NCBI GenBank assembly: GCA_009781045.1
Contig: WQYW01000025.1
Coordinates: forward strand, 1-41,662
Length of the DNA: 41,662 nucleotides
Source of the DNA: Alphaproteobacteria bacterium
GTDB taxonomy: Bacteria; Pseudomonadota; Alphaproteobacteria; Rhizobiales; Xanthobacteraceae
Direction of reading: 5' to 3'
Position 1 is the first letter of the stretch. Every line of letters starts with the position of its first letter. The position numbers were made by a program, and so were the translations under genes. Below are positions 8,512 through 15,620 of the stretch, piece after piece. The notes beneath the pieces are model-generated. The model was not told the DNA's origin, did no database searches, and saw only the letters and a list, made by a program, of their open reading frames with translations.

Positions 8512-9300
8512 GTGACGGAGACGCAGAAACTGTTCGGTATCCGGGGGCGGATGTGCCGGAGCCAGTATTGGGGCTATACGCTGGTGCCGGTCGTGGTTTT
8601 CTGTGCGGTCGTGCTGCTGAGTGTGCCCGTTGTTGGCATATTCGAACTGCCGGAAGTCGCGGAAGATCTGGCCATCGGCTGCTTCACGTTGATTCTGATG
8701 ATCCCGCTCACATGGATCTCAATCTGTGTCGCGGCGAAACGCAGCCATGATCGGGACCGGTCCGGCTGGTTCCAGCTGATCGCCCTGGTTCCGGTCGCAG
8801 GACTGATCTGGCTCGTGATCGAACTCGGCTTTCGCGAGGGGACGGCGGGCGACAACCGCTTCGGGGACTCGCCGGGAGAGATCGCAGCCGCGGATCTGAC
8901 CGTGATGGGGAAACTGTTTGGCATAAGGGGACGAATGCGCCGGCGTCAGTATTGGGGTTATTCGCTGGTGACGCTCGCGGCTGCATATGCCGTCATGGCG
9001 CTGGGTGTGCTCGCCATCGGCATGTTCGAACTGCCTGAAGCAGCGGAAGATGTGGCCATCGGCAGTTTCGGGGTGATCCTGACGATCCTGCTCACCTGGA
9101 TCACAATCTGTGTCGCGGCGAAACGCTGCCATGATCGCGACCGGTCCGGCTGGTTCCAGTTGATCGCTCTGGTTCCGGTCGCAGGACTGATCTGGCTCGG
9201 AATCGAACTCGGCGTTGTCGATGGGACGGCAGGAGACAACCGTTTCGGTCCGTCACCGAAAGGGATCGTCTCGGGAAGTGTGTCCATGGTGTTTGCGTGA
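8512..9300 (+). CDS. Tandem-fused DUF805 membrane protein
   Basis: A 262-residue protein made of two complete DUF805 domains. Domain 1 spans about residues 1-128 (LFGIRGRMCRSQYWGY to TAGDNRFGDSP) and domain 2 about residues 136-262 (LFGIRGRMRRRQYWGY to GDNRFGPSPKG). The stretch DRDRSGWFQLIALVPVAGLI is identical in both halves, and the DNA there is almost identical, so the duplication is recent. Eight membrane helices would result instead of four. Start GTG at 8512 with GGAG upstream. Function is unknown; single-domain members occur alone in most genomes, so a head-to-tail fusion is notable. Confidence 0.85.
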   Translation: MTETQKLFGIRGRMCRSQYWGYTLVPVVVFCAVVLLSVPVVGIFELPEVAEDLAIGCFTLILMIPLTWISICVAAKRSHDRDRSGWFQLIALVPVAGLIWLVIELGFREGTAGDNRFGDSPGEIAAADLTVMGKLFGIRGRMRRRQYWGYSLVTLAAAYAVMALGVLAIGMFELPEAAEDVAIGSFGVILTILLTWITICVAAKRCHDRDRSGWFQLIALVPVAGLIWLGIELGVVDGTAGDNRFGPSPKGIVSGSVSMVFA

Positions 9301-9844
9301 TGTGCGACGACATTGTGGCGAAGCGGCAAGGGCCTCGGTCCGTCACCGAACGGGTGGTTCAAACCGCATTGCCGCTTTCTTTGAGGGGGTGCGTGCCTTC
9401 TCCGTTCGCCGCGACGGCCACGATCAGCTTGCGCAGTTCCCCCGATTCGGAGCCGTGGAAGAATGACCGATTCAATCTCGAGCTTCACGTATTCGTGTCC
9501 GTTCGCCGGCTATTTGCTGGTGGTTCATGGCGCTCCAGGACATTTCCGGCAGTCTGGCTCGCCGATCTTTGACCGAACTGCCTGATGATCAAGGATTCCT
9601 GGGCGACCATCCCCCGCCTCCCCCGGGGCCCCCTCTCAATCTGTGTGGCGGCGAAACGCGGTCATGATCGGGACCGCTCCGGCTCGGGTTCCACTCGCAG
9701 GAGCGATCCGGCACCTGGTTTGAGCCGGGCTCTGCCGGGTGGAGTGTCCACGCGTGGATGCCGCGCGGCAAAAAGAGGCAGAAATGAGGTGTTTTGGCCG
9801 CGCCTCACATGCTATTGTCCTACACCACGAAGGGATCTTTTTAA
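9301..9844. other. Intergenic region with DUF805-derived scraps
   Basis: No intact gene is seen. DNA at about 9330-9375 (GTCCGTCACCGAACGGGTGG and onward) resembles the 3' end of the first DUF805 gene at about 8307-8350, and a second DUF805 scrap lies at 9629-9711. The final 30 bases hold an AAGGGA element for the antitoxin at 9845. Confidence 0.6.
9629..9711 (+). pseudogene. DUF805 fragment (central part)
   Basis: The translation LSICVAAKRGHDRDRSG matches ISICVAAKRSHDRDRSGWFQ of the tandem DUF805 gene, and the DNA identity is obvious from CTCAATCTGTGTGGCGGCGA onward. The copy then loses bases and drops out of frame around the glycine-serine stretch. Only about 25 codons remain. Confidence 0.85.
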
Positions 9845-10177
9845 ATGGCACACCTGGCCCCTGTCAGTATCCGTGTCTCGAGCCAGGAACGGCGGCTTCT
9901 CGAAGCGGCTGCCGAACAGGCGCGCTCGAGTCTGAGTGATTTCATTTGTCGCAAAGCAGTCGAAGCCGCAGAAATGGACCTGCTGCAGCGGAACCGCATC
10001 GTTATTCCCGCCGAAAGCTGGGACAAATTCGAAGCCTGGCTCGCAAGCCCCGCGAAAGACATCCCTGCACTCCGCAAGCTTTTGTCAATGCGGCCCGTAT
10101 GGCAGGACGGATCGCTCCACGCCCTCTCCAAAGAGACGATGATCGGCAGAGTTTCGACTTTGCCCGTGGTGAGATGA
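9845..10177 (+). CDS. DUF1778 (TacA-like) antitoxin
   Basis: A ribbon-helix-helix antitoxin of the DUF1778/TacA family, which binds its GNAT toxin and represses its own promoter. The N-terminal part VSIRVSSQERRLLEAAAEQA, continuing RSSLSDFICRKAV, is the RHH domain (about residues 8-40). The following part (RNRIVIPAESWDKFEAWLAS, ALRKLLSMRPVWQ) is the toxin-binding tail. Family members usually stop just after the position of VWQ; here the frame runs on for about 25 more residues, suggesting the original stop was lost. The toxin frame starts inside this gene at 10099. An AAGGGA element precedes the ATG. Confidence 0.82.
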   Translation: MAHLAPVSIRVSSQERRLLEAAAEQARSSLSDFICRKAVEAAEMDLLQRNRIVIPAESWDKFEAWLASPAKDIPALRKLLSMRPVWQDGSLHALSKETMIGRVSTLPVVR

Positions 10178-10607
10178 AGAGGTCGTTTCGCCGTCAAGCC
10201 TGGCACAATCAGGAGAACAACACTTCTCGGACCACCGGGGTCTGCGATGGATCAGGAGCTGTTGCCGGATACTTCAGCCTGCACTGGCCCCATCGAAACG
10301 AGCATTCCTGCCAAAGCCAAACCAGAGAAACCGGCCATCGAACATTCCTATCTTTCTTCTCGGCCAACTGGCTGTCGATCTTCGCCATCAGCACAAAGGT
10401 CTCGCGCGGTCCCTGGTGCTCCACGCATTGAAATTGTGCGTGGCGCTTTCGACTGAGATCGGTTCTTACGGCGTTGTCACCAATCCACTCGACGACGGCG
10501 TGCGCGAGTTCTATGCCTCCTTCGGTTTCGAGGATCTGCCGTTTGATCCCCAGCGGGCGATGATCGTCACGATGACGAATCTCTGCGAAAACGGTGGGTC
10601 GAACTGA
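10099..10607 (+). pseudogene. TacT-like GNAT acetyltransferase toxin, frameshifted
   Basis: Partner of the upstream DUF1778 antitoxin; such toxins acetylate charged tRNA and stop translation. From the ATG at 10099 the frame reads APRPLQRDDDRQSFDFARGE and RRQAWHNQENNTSRTTGVCD, ending its homology at VAGYFSL near 10280. The remainder is in the preceding frame: IPIFLLGQLAVDLRHQHKGL, ARSLVLHALK, and then GVVTNPLDDGVREFYASFGF to the end at 10607. The acetyl-CoA loop corresponds to HQHKGLARS. The break falls where roughly 15-20 family residues also seem to be missing, so this is real decay rather than a single missing base. The toxin should be inactive. Confidence 0.8.
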
Positions 10608-11087
10608 ATTGGAGGCGCATCGTGTCGCTCCGTCCCGCCGTTGTCGGGATCGACGCGTGAACGGCAATCGCCATCGTGGGAGGGTTCCGGTTGCAGGAGC
10701 GATCCGGCTTCGGAATCGAACTTACGCTTTATCGATGGGACGGCAGGAGACAACCGTTCCAGCCGGTCTTGCCGAAGGGGAGACTGTAAAAAACGGTGTC
10801 CAGGGTATCTGCGTGACGTGTGCCGCCACATTTCGCCGCGGCGGCAAGGAGCGGTCCCTCATGTGAGTTCCACACCGGCGTTCCGCCGACCCCCTTGAAT
10901 GAAATCTGGCCCAGCAGGCACCCAAGGGGTGGCGCCCTGCCGCCAGTTTCTTCCAGGGGGCGAACGTGCGTTGCAGCTGTTTTTGCGGAGATGCGCGCTC
11001 GTCCCGGCCTCGACCGATAAGATCGGCGGAGGGGGGATCCTGCTTCGTGCCGGCCATTTTTCTTAAGGAAAGGTGGCGGCGGACGAG
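10608..11087. other. Intergenic region carrying a DUF805 remnant
   Basis: No intact gene is supported. Bases 10682-10850 are a decayed DUF805 3' end (separate entry). The rest, to the end of the membrane-protein gene at 11088, has only short open frames with arginine-rich, non-native translations. Confidence 0.5.
10682..10850 (+). pseudogene. DUF805 3'-end remnant
   Basis: This DNA aligns by eye along its length with about 9170-9331, the 3' end of the tandem DUF805 gene and the bases after it. Shared landmarks are GGTTCCGG, GCAGGA, CGGAATCGAACT, the run GATGGGACGGCAGGAGACAA, and beyond the stop the CGGCAAGG stretch. Substitutions and small indels have destroyed the frame. The copy includes non-coding flank, so it arose by DNA duplication. 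With 9629-9711 it brackets the broken TacA-TacT locus. Confidence 0.85.
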
Positions 11088-12044
11088 TTACAGGTTCAGC
11101 CGTGTGGCGAGGAAGTTTTTCCAGTTGGGCGGGTCGTTGTATTGCTCTGAGCGACTGAAGAGGGGGAAAATTCTCAGCCTGTAGAATACGAGAGAGGTCT
11201 GGCGAAATGTTTCCACATAGGCATCGCCCCGTTTCTCATGCAGGGTCATGATGCGGCCGGGCCTGACGATATCGGCGGTGGGCAGAAACCGGGGCCGGGG
11301 TTTGGCGCGGTTGACGGTGCTGAAGGAAAATATGACGTCGGCCGTTCCGAGCGGCACCTTCTCCTCGATAACGCAATTTCCATCGGCGATCGCGATCTGG
11401 ATCGGACTTGCAAGGCGCCTGATTGGGGTACCGTCCTTGGAATTGCGGTCCCGACGGCGGTAGCGAGACTCCGTTGTTTTAGGGCAGGTGTCACGCTTCT
11501 CCATCCGGAAAGACATGACTTGCGCACCCGGGTCAATTGCAAGATCGGCATCCTGGCGGATGACAAGAAATTGCCGGATGCGGCCGCCAAGCAGGGCACG
11601 CTCGCAGATCTCGTCGCAGTGGGTGGTTTCGCCACGCACTGCGATCACGTCGCCGACAGGCGTTGTCCGATCGTCATGGTCCGTGGTGACAACCGACTTT
11701 GCGCGGGAATAGATCGCATAGTTGTCGGCAAGATGTCCGAGGGGGAAAATTACGAAAAGGGTGATGGCAAGGCCCTTCGCGAGGGCGTGGCGTCGCCCAT
11801 CAAGGAGTGTCGAAAGGATCCATGTGGGCAGTAGCACGGCGAAGAGGAGCTGTGCAAGAGCATGGAATTCGTACACAAAGATGAAGCCAATGATTAAGCT
11901 GCCGATATCCATCCGTTCTAGGATTACGCTACCGATACCCAGCCGTTCTAGCCATTTCAGGATATGTCCGATGAAGTGGCTGTCGACGCCACTTGCGAAA
12001 ATCCCGAGAACAAGCAATAGCAGGAGCCAATAGAGGTGGCGCAT
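11088..12044 (-). CDS. Membrane protein of unknown function
   Basis: A 318-residue protein not recognised as any family. The N-terminal half is hydrophobic, with about four membrane segments (LYWLLLLLVLGIFASGV, MDIGSLIIGFIFVYEF, LAQLLFAVLLPTWIL, GLAITLFVIFPLGHLADNYA). The C-terminal half (about 180 residues) is soluble, with several cysteines and many basic residues, and could lie in the periplasm. The ATG at 12044 is preferred because GGGGA sits six bases upstream and the hydrophobic segment starts at once; the frame is open to 12173. Codon use is less GC-biased than in the metabolic genes and part of its sequence is repeated at 12410-12449, both suggesting accessory DNA. Confidence 0.6.
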   Translation of the reverse strand: MRHLYWLLLLLVLGIFASGVDSHFIGHILKWLERLGIGSVILERMDIGSLIIGFIFVYEFHALAQLLFAVLLPTWILSTLLDGRRHALAKGLAITLFVIFPLGHLADNYAIYSRAKSVVTTDHDDRTTPVGDVIAVRGETTHCDEICERALLGGRIRQFLVIRQDADLAIDPGAQVMSFRMEKRDTCPKTTESRYRRRDRNSKDGTPIRRLASPIQIAIADGNCVIEEKVPLGTADVIFSFSTVNRAKPRPRFLPTADIVRPGRIMTLHEKRGDAYVETFRQTSLVFYRLRIFPLFSRSEQYNDPPNWKNFLATRLNL

Positions 12045-12409
12045 AGGATCCCCAGACAAAACGGATGAGGCGAGCGCGACATTCACGATAGCATGAGTTT
12101 GGCGTCGCGGACGAGTCTCCATAGCACGCCGTTTGCCGCGCGCAATAGGAGTTTTCACGACGCAAACTGACAAAGAGCCGTAATTTTTACTAAATACTTA
12201 TTGGAGATATTTCAAGGGGCCGGGTCGAACGTGACCGCCCGCGGAGATGCAACCTTTCGTGCGAGGCGATCGCCTGTCTTGCCGGTCTCATTTTTCCGAA
12301 CTCCGGATGTTTGCAATAGGAACGTTGTTCCCGATTGCTGTACGCAGTCGCATGTGACCGGAAACCGCACCAGGTCCGGATCAATAATCCGGAAGCCGGA
12401 TGTACGGCG

Positions 12410-12449
12410 TGCTGAAGGATACGATGACGTCGGCCGTTCCGAGCGGCAA
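12410..12449. repeat. Copy of part of the 11.1-12.0 kb membrane-protein gene
   Basis: TGCTGAAGGA, four different bases, then 25 bases beginning ATGACGTCGGCCGTTCCGAG match 11318-11357 in the same orientation. This is far beyond chance and marks a lost paralogue or partial duplication. Confidence 0.85.
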
Positions 12450-13116
12450 GGACGGGGGGAAAGCGCAAGGGGAGCGGCGGAGCCGTTGTCATCCGGATGG
12501 GCAGATTCAGAGAAGCGCAGGTGATTCAGGCACCAGCGCTCGATCCTCGCTCAGATCTGCTCATCCGGGTCATGGGCCCAAACGGAAAGACCTGCGTCGC
12601 CAACGAACTCGACGGCAACAGTGTCGGCAAGGGCGAACAGGTCGATTGGCCGAAGAGGCCTCATCGTCATTTGGCTGCTGTCGGATGAAATTGTCACGAA
12701 TTGGCTCTCGGTGGCGTCAAGATGGCGGACAGGGCCCGCGGCAGTGTCGGTACCCCGTTTCGCCATTTGGCGTAAGGCCGAGCACACCTGCTATAGTGTT
12801 CTCATTTGAGCGGGTTGTGCCGAAGTCGTGCAAAGCATCGGCCAATGCACAATAATTTATTGTGACCAATTACGGCCGAGGTCAAATGCGAACCGTTGAT
12901 CAGGCCGGAAGGAATGGAACGCAGGGTCAGCTCAAAAGTCCGCAACTCGGATGTACGGAGTGTTGAAGGGGTCGCCGCCTCTGGCAGCCGTTAACAACAG
13001 CACTTCCAGCTCCGGAATGCCGGGTATGGACCGGAAATGAGAGCCGACATCAAGTCGCCACAACCGAAGGGTGCGCACTCCCGGTGTCACACTACCGCCG
13101 CAGGTAGCTTGCTGAT

Positions 13117-13237
13117 TTCAGTAATGGGCCCGGGGCTGGCGGTCCTGGCCGAGATCAAGACCGGTCAGCGCCGCATCATCCAGTATCTGCTGTCGCTGTT
13201 CACGAAATCCCCCGATGAGGCCGGGCGGGAGCGATGA
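13117..13237 (+). pseudogene. C-terminal remnant of an HlyD-type secretion adaptor
   Basis: The translation SVMGPGLAVLAEIKTGQRRI, continuing IQYLLSLFTKSPDEAGRER and a stop, corresponds to the end of type I secretion periplasmic adaptors (family pattern: PGMxVxAEIKTGxRRxIxYLLSPL...E..RER). The strongly conserved GMxV is eroded and nothing upstream encodes the coiled-coil or lipoyl parts. Only about 40 codons survive. No ABC exporter or substrate gene lies nearby. Confidence 0.8.
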
Positions 13238-13445
13238 CCTGACAGACGCGTCGACTGTGCACGCGGCAATCCGGCATTGCGGGTCATCATGCCGGATTTG
13301 ATGTTGGCGAAAACGGCCGGGATTTGTGCGACGTGTCACATGGACGTCGATGTGGGCGCAGAATTGCCGTCTGCTCAAGCCTGCGTCGAGGATACGCAAA
13401 TGCCATTTTTTTGACAGGATTCCAGCGTTTCGGGAGAGATACCAA

Positions 13446-14375
13446 TTAGTTCACGAACTCATCGCGGTGATAGCCCTGGGCGTAGAGCAGCGCGGTCAGA
13501 TCGCCATGGTCGATGCGCGCGGTGGCCGCGGCGGCGACGGCGGGCTTGGCGTGATAGGCGACACCGAGCCCGGCGGCCTGGATCATGCCGAGGTCATTGG
13601 CGCCGTCGCCGGCCACCATGGTGTCGATGGCGTCGAGATCGAAGGATTCGGTGAGGTCGACCAGGGTGGAAAGCTTGGCGGCGCGGCCCAGGATCGGTTC
13701 GGCGACCTCGCCGGTCAGCCGGCCCTCCGCGGTGAGCAGGACGTTGGCGCGGTTCTCCTGGAAACCGATCTGGGCTGCGACTGCCTCGGTGAACAGGGTG
13801 AAGCCGCCGGAGACGAGGCAGGTCCAGGCGCCGTGGGCGCGCATGGTCTTGACCAGTTCGGGCCCTCCCGGGGTGAGGGTGATGCGGGTGGCCAGAACCT
13901 CCTCGACCACGCGGACCGGCAGGTCCTTAAGCAGTGCCACCCGCTCCCTGAGTGCGGGCTCGAAGGCGATCTCTCCGCGCATGGCCCGTTCGGTGATGGC
14001 GGCGACATGGGCTTTGAGGCCGACGAAATCGGCCAGCTCGTCGATGCATTCCTGGTTGATCATGGTGGAATCCATGTCGGCCAGAAAAAGCTTCTTGCGC
14101 CGGAAGGCGGTTGGCTGCACCACGATATCGATCGGCAGGTCGCCGCGGATTTCGCGCAGCCGCTGCTCAATGGCATGCAGATCCAGAACCGGCGCATCCC
14201 CCTCGGGGGAAGTCCGGGCAGGGTCCGGCGTCGGGAAGGCGATGTCCACAGCAATCCCGTGGAACAGCCATTGTGCGGCCTCAGCTTCCGGCAGCATGGC
14301 GCGCATGCCGTCGACGATGGTGGAGTCGAGCGCGGGAGTGGCGGGATTGCAGATCAGCGTGGCGACAAGGGACAT
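13446..14375 (-). CDS. serB: Phosphoserine phosphatase
   Basis: Last step of serine synthesis, hydrolysing phosphoserine to serine in the cytoplasm. The 309-residue protein has an N-terminal ACT-like regulatory region (about residues 1-85) and a HAD phosphatase domain. Motif I is [10 protein letters not shown] with nucleophile Asp100, motif II is LVSGGFTLF, and motif III/IV is [13 protein letters not shown]. Length matches alphaproteobacterial SerB. The start at 14375 is only 11 bases from the GTG of miaA on the other strand, so the two genes are divergent with regulatory signals that must overlap each other's 5' coding DNA. Confidence 0.95.
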   Translation of the reverse strand: MSLVATLICNPATPALDSTIVDGMRAMLPEAEAAQWLFHGIAVDIAFPTPDPARTSPEGDAPVLDLHAIEQRLREIRGDLPIDIVVQPTAFRRKKLFLADMDSTMINQECIDELADFVGLKAHVAAITERAMRGEIAFEPALRERVALLKDLPVRVVEEVLATRITLTPGGPELVKTMRAHGAWTCLVSGGFTLFTEAVAAQIGFQENRANVLLTAEGRLTGEVAEPILGRAAKLSTLVDLTESFDLDAIDTMVAGDGANDLGMIQAAGLGVAYHAKPAVAAAATARIDHGDLTALLYAQGYHRDEFVN

Positions 14376-14386
14376 TTGAGGTTCGC

Positions 14387-15319
14387 GTGGGACAGGAGAG
14401 CAAGGCCGTGCTTATCGCAGGCCCCACCGCCAGCGGCAAGTCGGCGCTGGCGCTGGCACTGGGGGCCCGCACCAAGGGTGTCATCATCAACGCCGATTCG
14501 ATGCAAGTCTATAGTAACTTGCGGGTCATCACCGCGCGCCCGACGGTGGACGAAGAGGCGCGGGTGAGCCATCGTCTCTATGGCCAGGTCGATGCCGCCG
14601 TGAATTATTCGGTGGGTCACTGGCTCCAGGATGCTGCGGCAGTGCTTGGCGAGGCGCGGGCGCAGAGGCGGCAGGTGATTTTCGTCGGTGGCACCGGGCT
14701 CTATTTCAGGGCGCTGACCCGGGGACTGGCGCCGGTGCCGCCAGTGCCCCCCTCCATCCGCGATGCCGTGCGGGCGCGCTTGGAGCGCGACGGCGTTGAG
14801 GCGCTCCATGACGAATTGTGCCGCCGTGACAGGGTCGCGGCGTCACGGCTCAATCCGCGTGACCGCACCCGCATTGCCCGCGCCCTTGAGGTGCTGGAGG
14901 CCACCGGACGTCCGCTGATCGACTGGCAGCGCCAGGGAGCGGCGGCGGGCCAGGCGGCGCTGCTGGCGCCGGAAAGCTGTCACGCCCTGTTTCTGGCGCC
15001 GGAGCGGGACGAACTCTATGCGCGTATCACGGCGCGCTTTGCCGCCATGCTTGAGGCGGGCGCGCTTCCGGAGGTTGCAGAGCTGGCTTCGCGCGGCCTC
15101 GACCCGCTGCTGCCGGCGATGAAGGCCCATGGTGTGCCCGCTCTGATCCGCCATCTCAGGGGCGAAATCAGCCTCGTGGAGGCGGCCCGGATCGGCAGCA
15201 ATGACACCCGCCATTACGCCAAACGGCAGTTCACCTGGTTTCGCAACCAGTTGCCGGAATTTGACTGGGTCCACCCCGGCCAGGCGGCGGGCTGGCTTGA
15301 GGGGTGCGTGGGAGGTTGA
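14387..15319 (+). CDS. miaA: tRNA dimethylallyltransferase
   Basis: Transfers a dimethylallyl group to A37 of tRNAs reading UNN codons. The P-loop GPTASGKS is at about residues 12-19, followed by [19 protein letters not shown] (the DSMQ(V)Y signature), [11 protein letters not shown] and [12 protein letters not shown]. The C-terminal [10 protein letters not shown] tRNA-contact motif is intact. The length of 310 residues is typical. GTG at 14387 is chosen because GAGG lies five bases upstream and homology starts at once; the frame continues upstream only antisense to serB. The miaA-ilvB order following serB is consistent with a conserved alphaproteobacterial neighbourhood. Confidence 0.95.
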   Translation: MGQESKAVLIAGPTASGKSALALALGARTKGVIINADSMQVYSNLRVITARPTVDEEARVSHRLYGQVDAAVNYSVGHWLQDAAAVLGEARAQRRQVIFVGGTGLYFRALTRGLAPVPPVPPSIRDAVRARLERDGVEALHDELCRRDRVAASRLNPRDRTRIARALEVLEATGRPLIDWQRQGAAAGQAALLAPESCHALFLAPERDELYARITARFAAMLEAGALPEVAELASRGLDPLLPAMKAHGVPALIRHLRGEISLVEAARIGSNDTRHYAKRQFTWFRNQLPEFDWVHPGQAAGWLEGCVGG

Positions 15320-15390
15320 GCGGGCGCAGCGACCTGCGACAAAATTTGTGGCATCGCAGCAAAAAAATCACCGGAAACGGCTTGGCTGCC

Positions 15391-15418
15391 TTGACATTAA
15401 TGCCTGTCGCGCTATCCT
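15391..15418 (+). promoter_or_regulatory. Sigma-70-type promoter of the ilv operon
   Basis: TTGACA at 15391-15396, a 16-base spacer and TATCCT at 15413-15418 form a near-consensus promoter about 200 bases before ilvB. Transcription would begin near 15425, just ahead of the leader peptide and attenuator. Confidence 0.75.
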
Positions 15419-15449
15419 TGCGCAACCTTTGGGAAGTTAAGCCGGCACT

Positions 15450-15512
15450 GTGCGCAATATTATTTCAAAATCTGTTGTCGCTGTGCCCCGGTATGCCACT
15501 GGGGGTGGCTGA
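15450..15512 (+). CDS. ilv operon leader peptide
   Basis: A 20-codon frame starting with GTG at 15450 and ending with TGA at 15510-15512 encodes MRNIISKSVVAVPRYATGGG. It has two adjacent Ile codons and Val-Val-Ala-Val, that is five branched-chain codons in eight positions, directly upstream of a terminator and the acetolactate synthase genes. This fits a leader whose translation speed senses charged tRNA-Ile and tRNA-Val. A GGGAAG element lies about 13 bases before the start, somewhat far, so the exact start is uncertain. There is no leucine codon. Confidence 0.7.
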   Translation: MRNIISKSVVAVPRYATGGG

Positions 15513-15562
15513 AGGCCATCCGCTCCGGCGGCGTGCATGGGGCCTTGGTCGAGGCCCTTTTT
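15495..15562 (+). promoter_or_regulatory. Transcription attenuator of the ilv operon
   Basis: Three mutually exclusive pairings are visible. GCCAC/GTGGC at 15495-15509 forms a hairpin over the end of the leader ORF. AAGGCCAT at 15513-15520 can pair with ATGG(GG)CCTT at 15537-15546 as antiterminator. GGGCCT at 15540-15545 pairs with AGGCCC at 15552-15557 followed by TTTTT, a classical terminator. Ribosome stalling at the Ile/Val codons would leave the antiterminator free; fast translation would favour the terminator. This is inferred from sequence alone. Confidence 0.75.
15540..15562 (+). terminator. Intrinsic terminator within the ilv attenuator
   Basis: Six-base-pair GC-rich stem GGGCCT/AGGCCC with a six-base loop (TGGTCG) and five T residues at 15558-15562, ending 58 bases before the ilvB start. 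Confidence 0.85.
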
Positions 15563-15620
15563 CATTTCCGAGAGGCGAGATTCGACATTGGCCATTATTG
15601 CAGTGCATCGGAGCAGTGAG

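Larger units (their letters stand above)
12045..13445. other. 1.4-kb gene graveyard
   Basis: No intact gene is supported. Bases 12410-12449 copy a piece of the neighbouring membrane-protein gene. Short related motifs recur (GGATGTACGGCGTGCTGAAG near 12398 and GGATGTACGGAGTGTTGAAG near 12951). A plus-strand frame at 12497-12688 has coding-like third positions (LLIRVMGPNGKTCVANELDG) and a minus-strand frame covers 12551-12787, but neither is recognised. An HlyD C-terminal remnant ends at 13237. The last 200 bases before serB's end show nothing. Confidence 0.55.

Noticed and set aside
12551..12787. 78-codon minus ORF as a real gene
   Set aside because: A plus-strand frame over the same bases has comparable coding character, neither is recognised, and the region is full of duplicated scraps.
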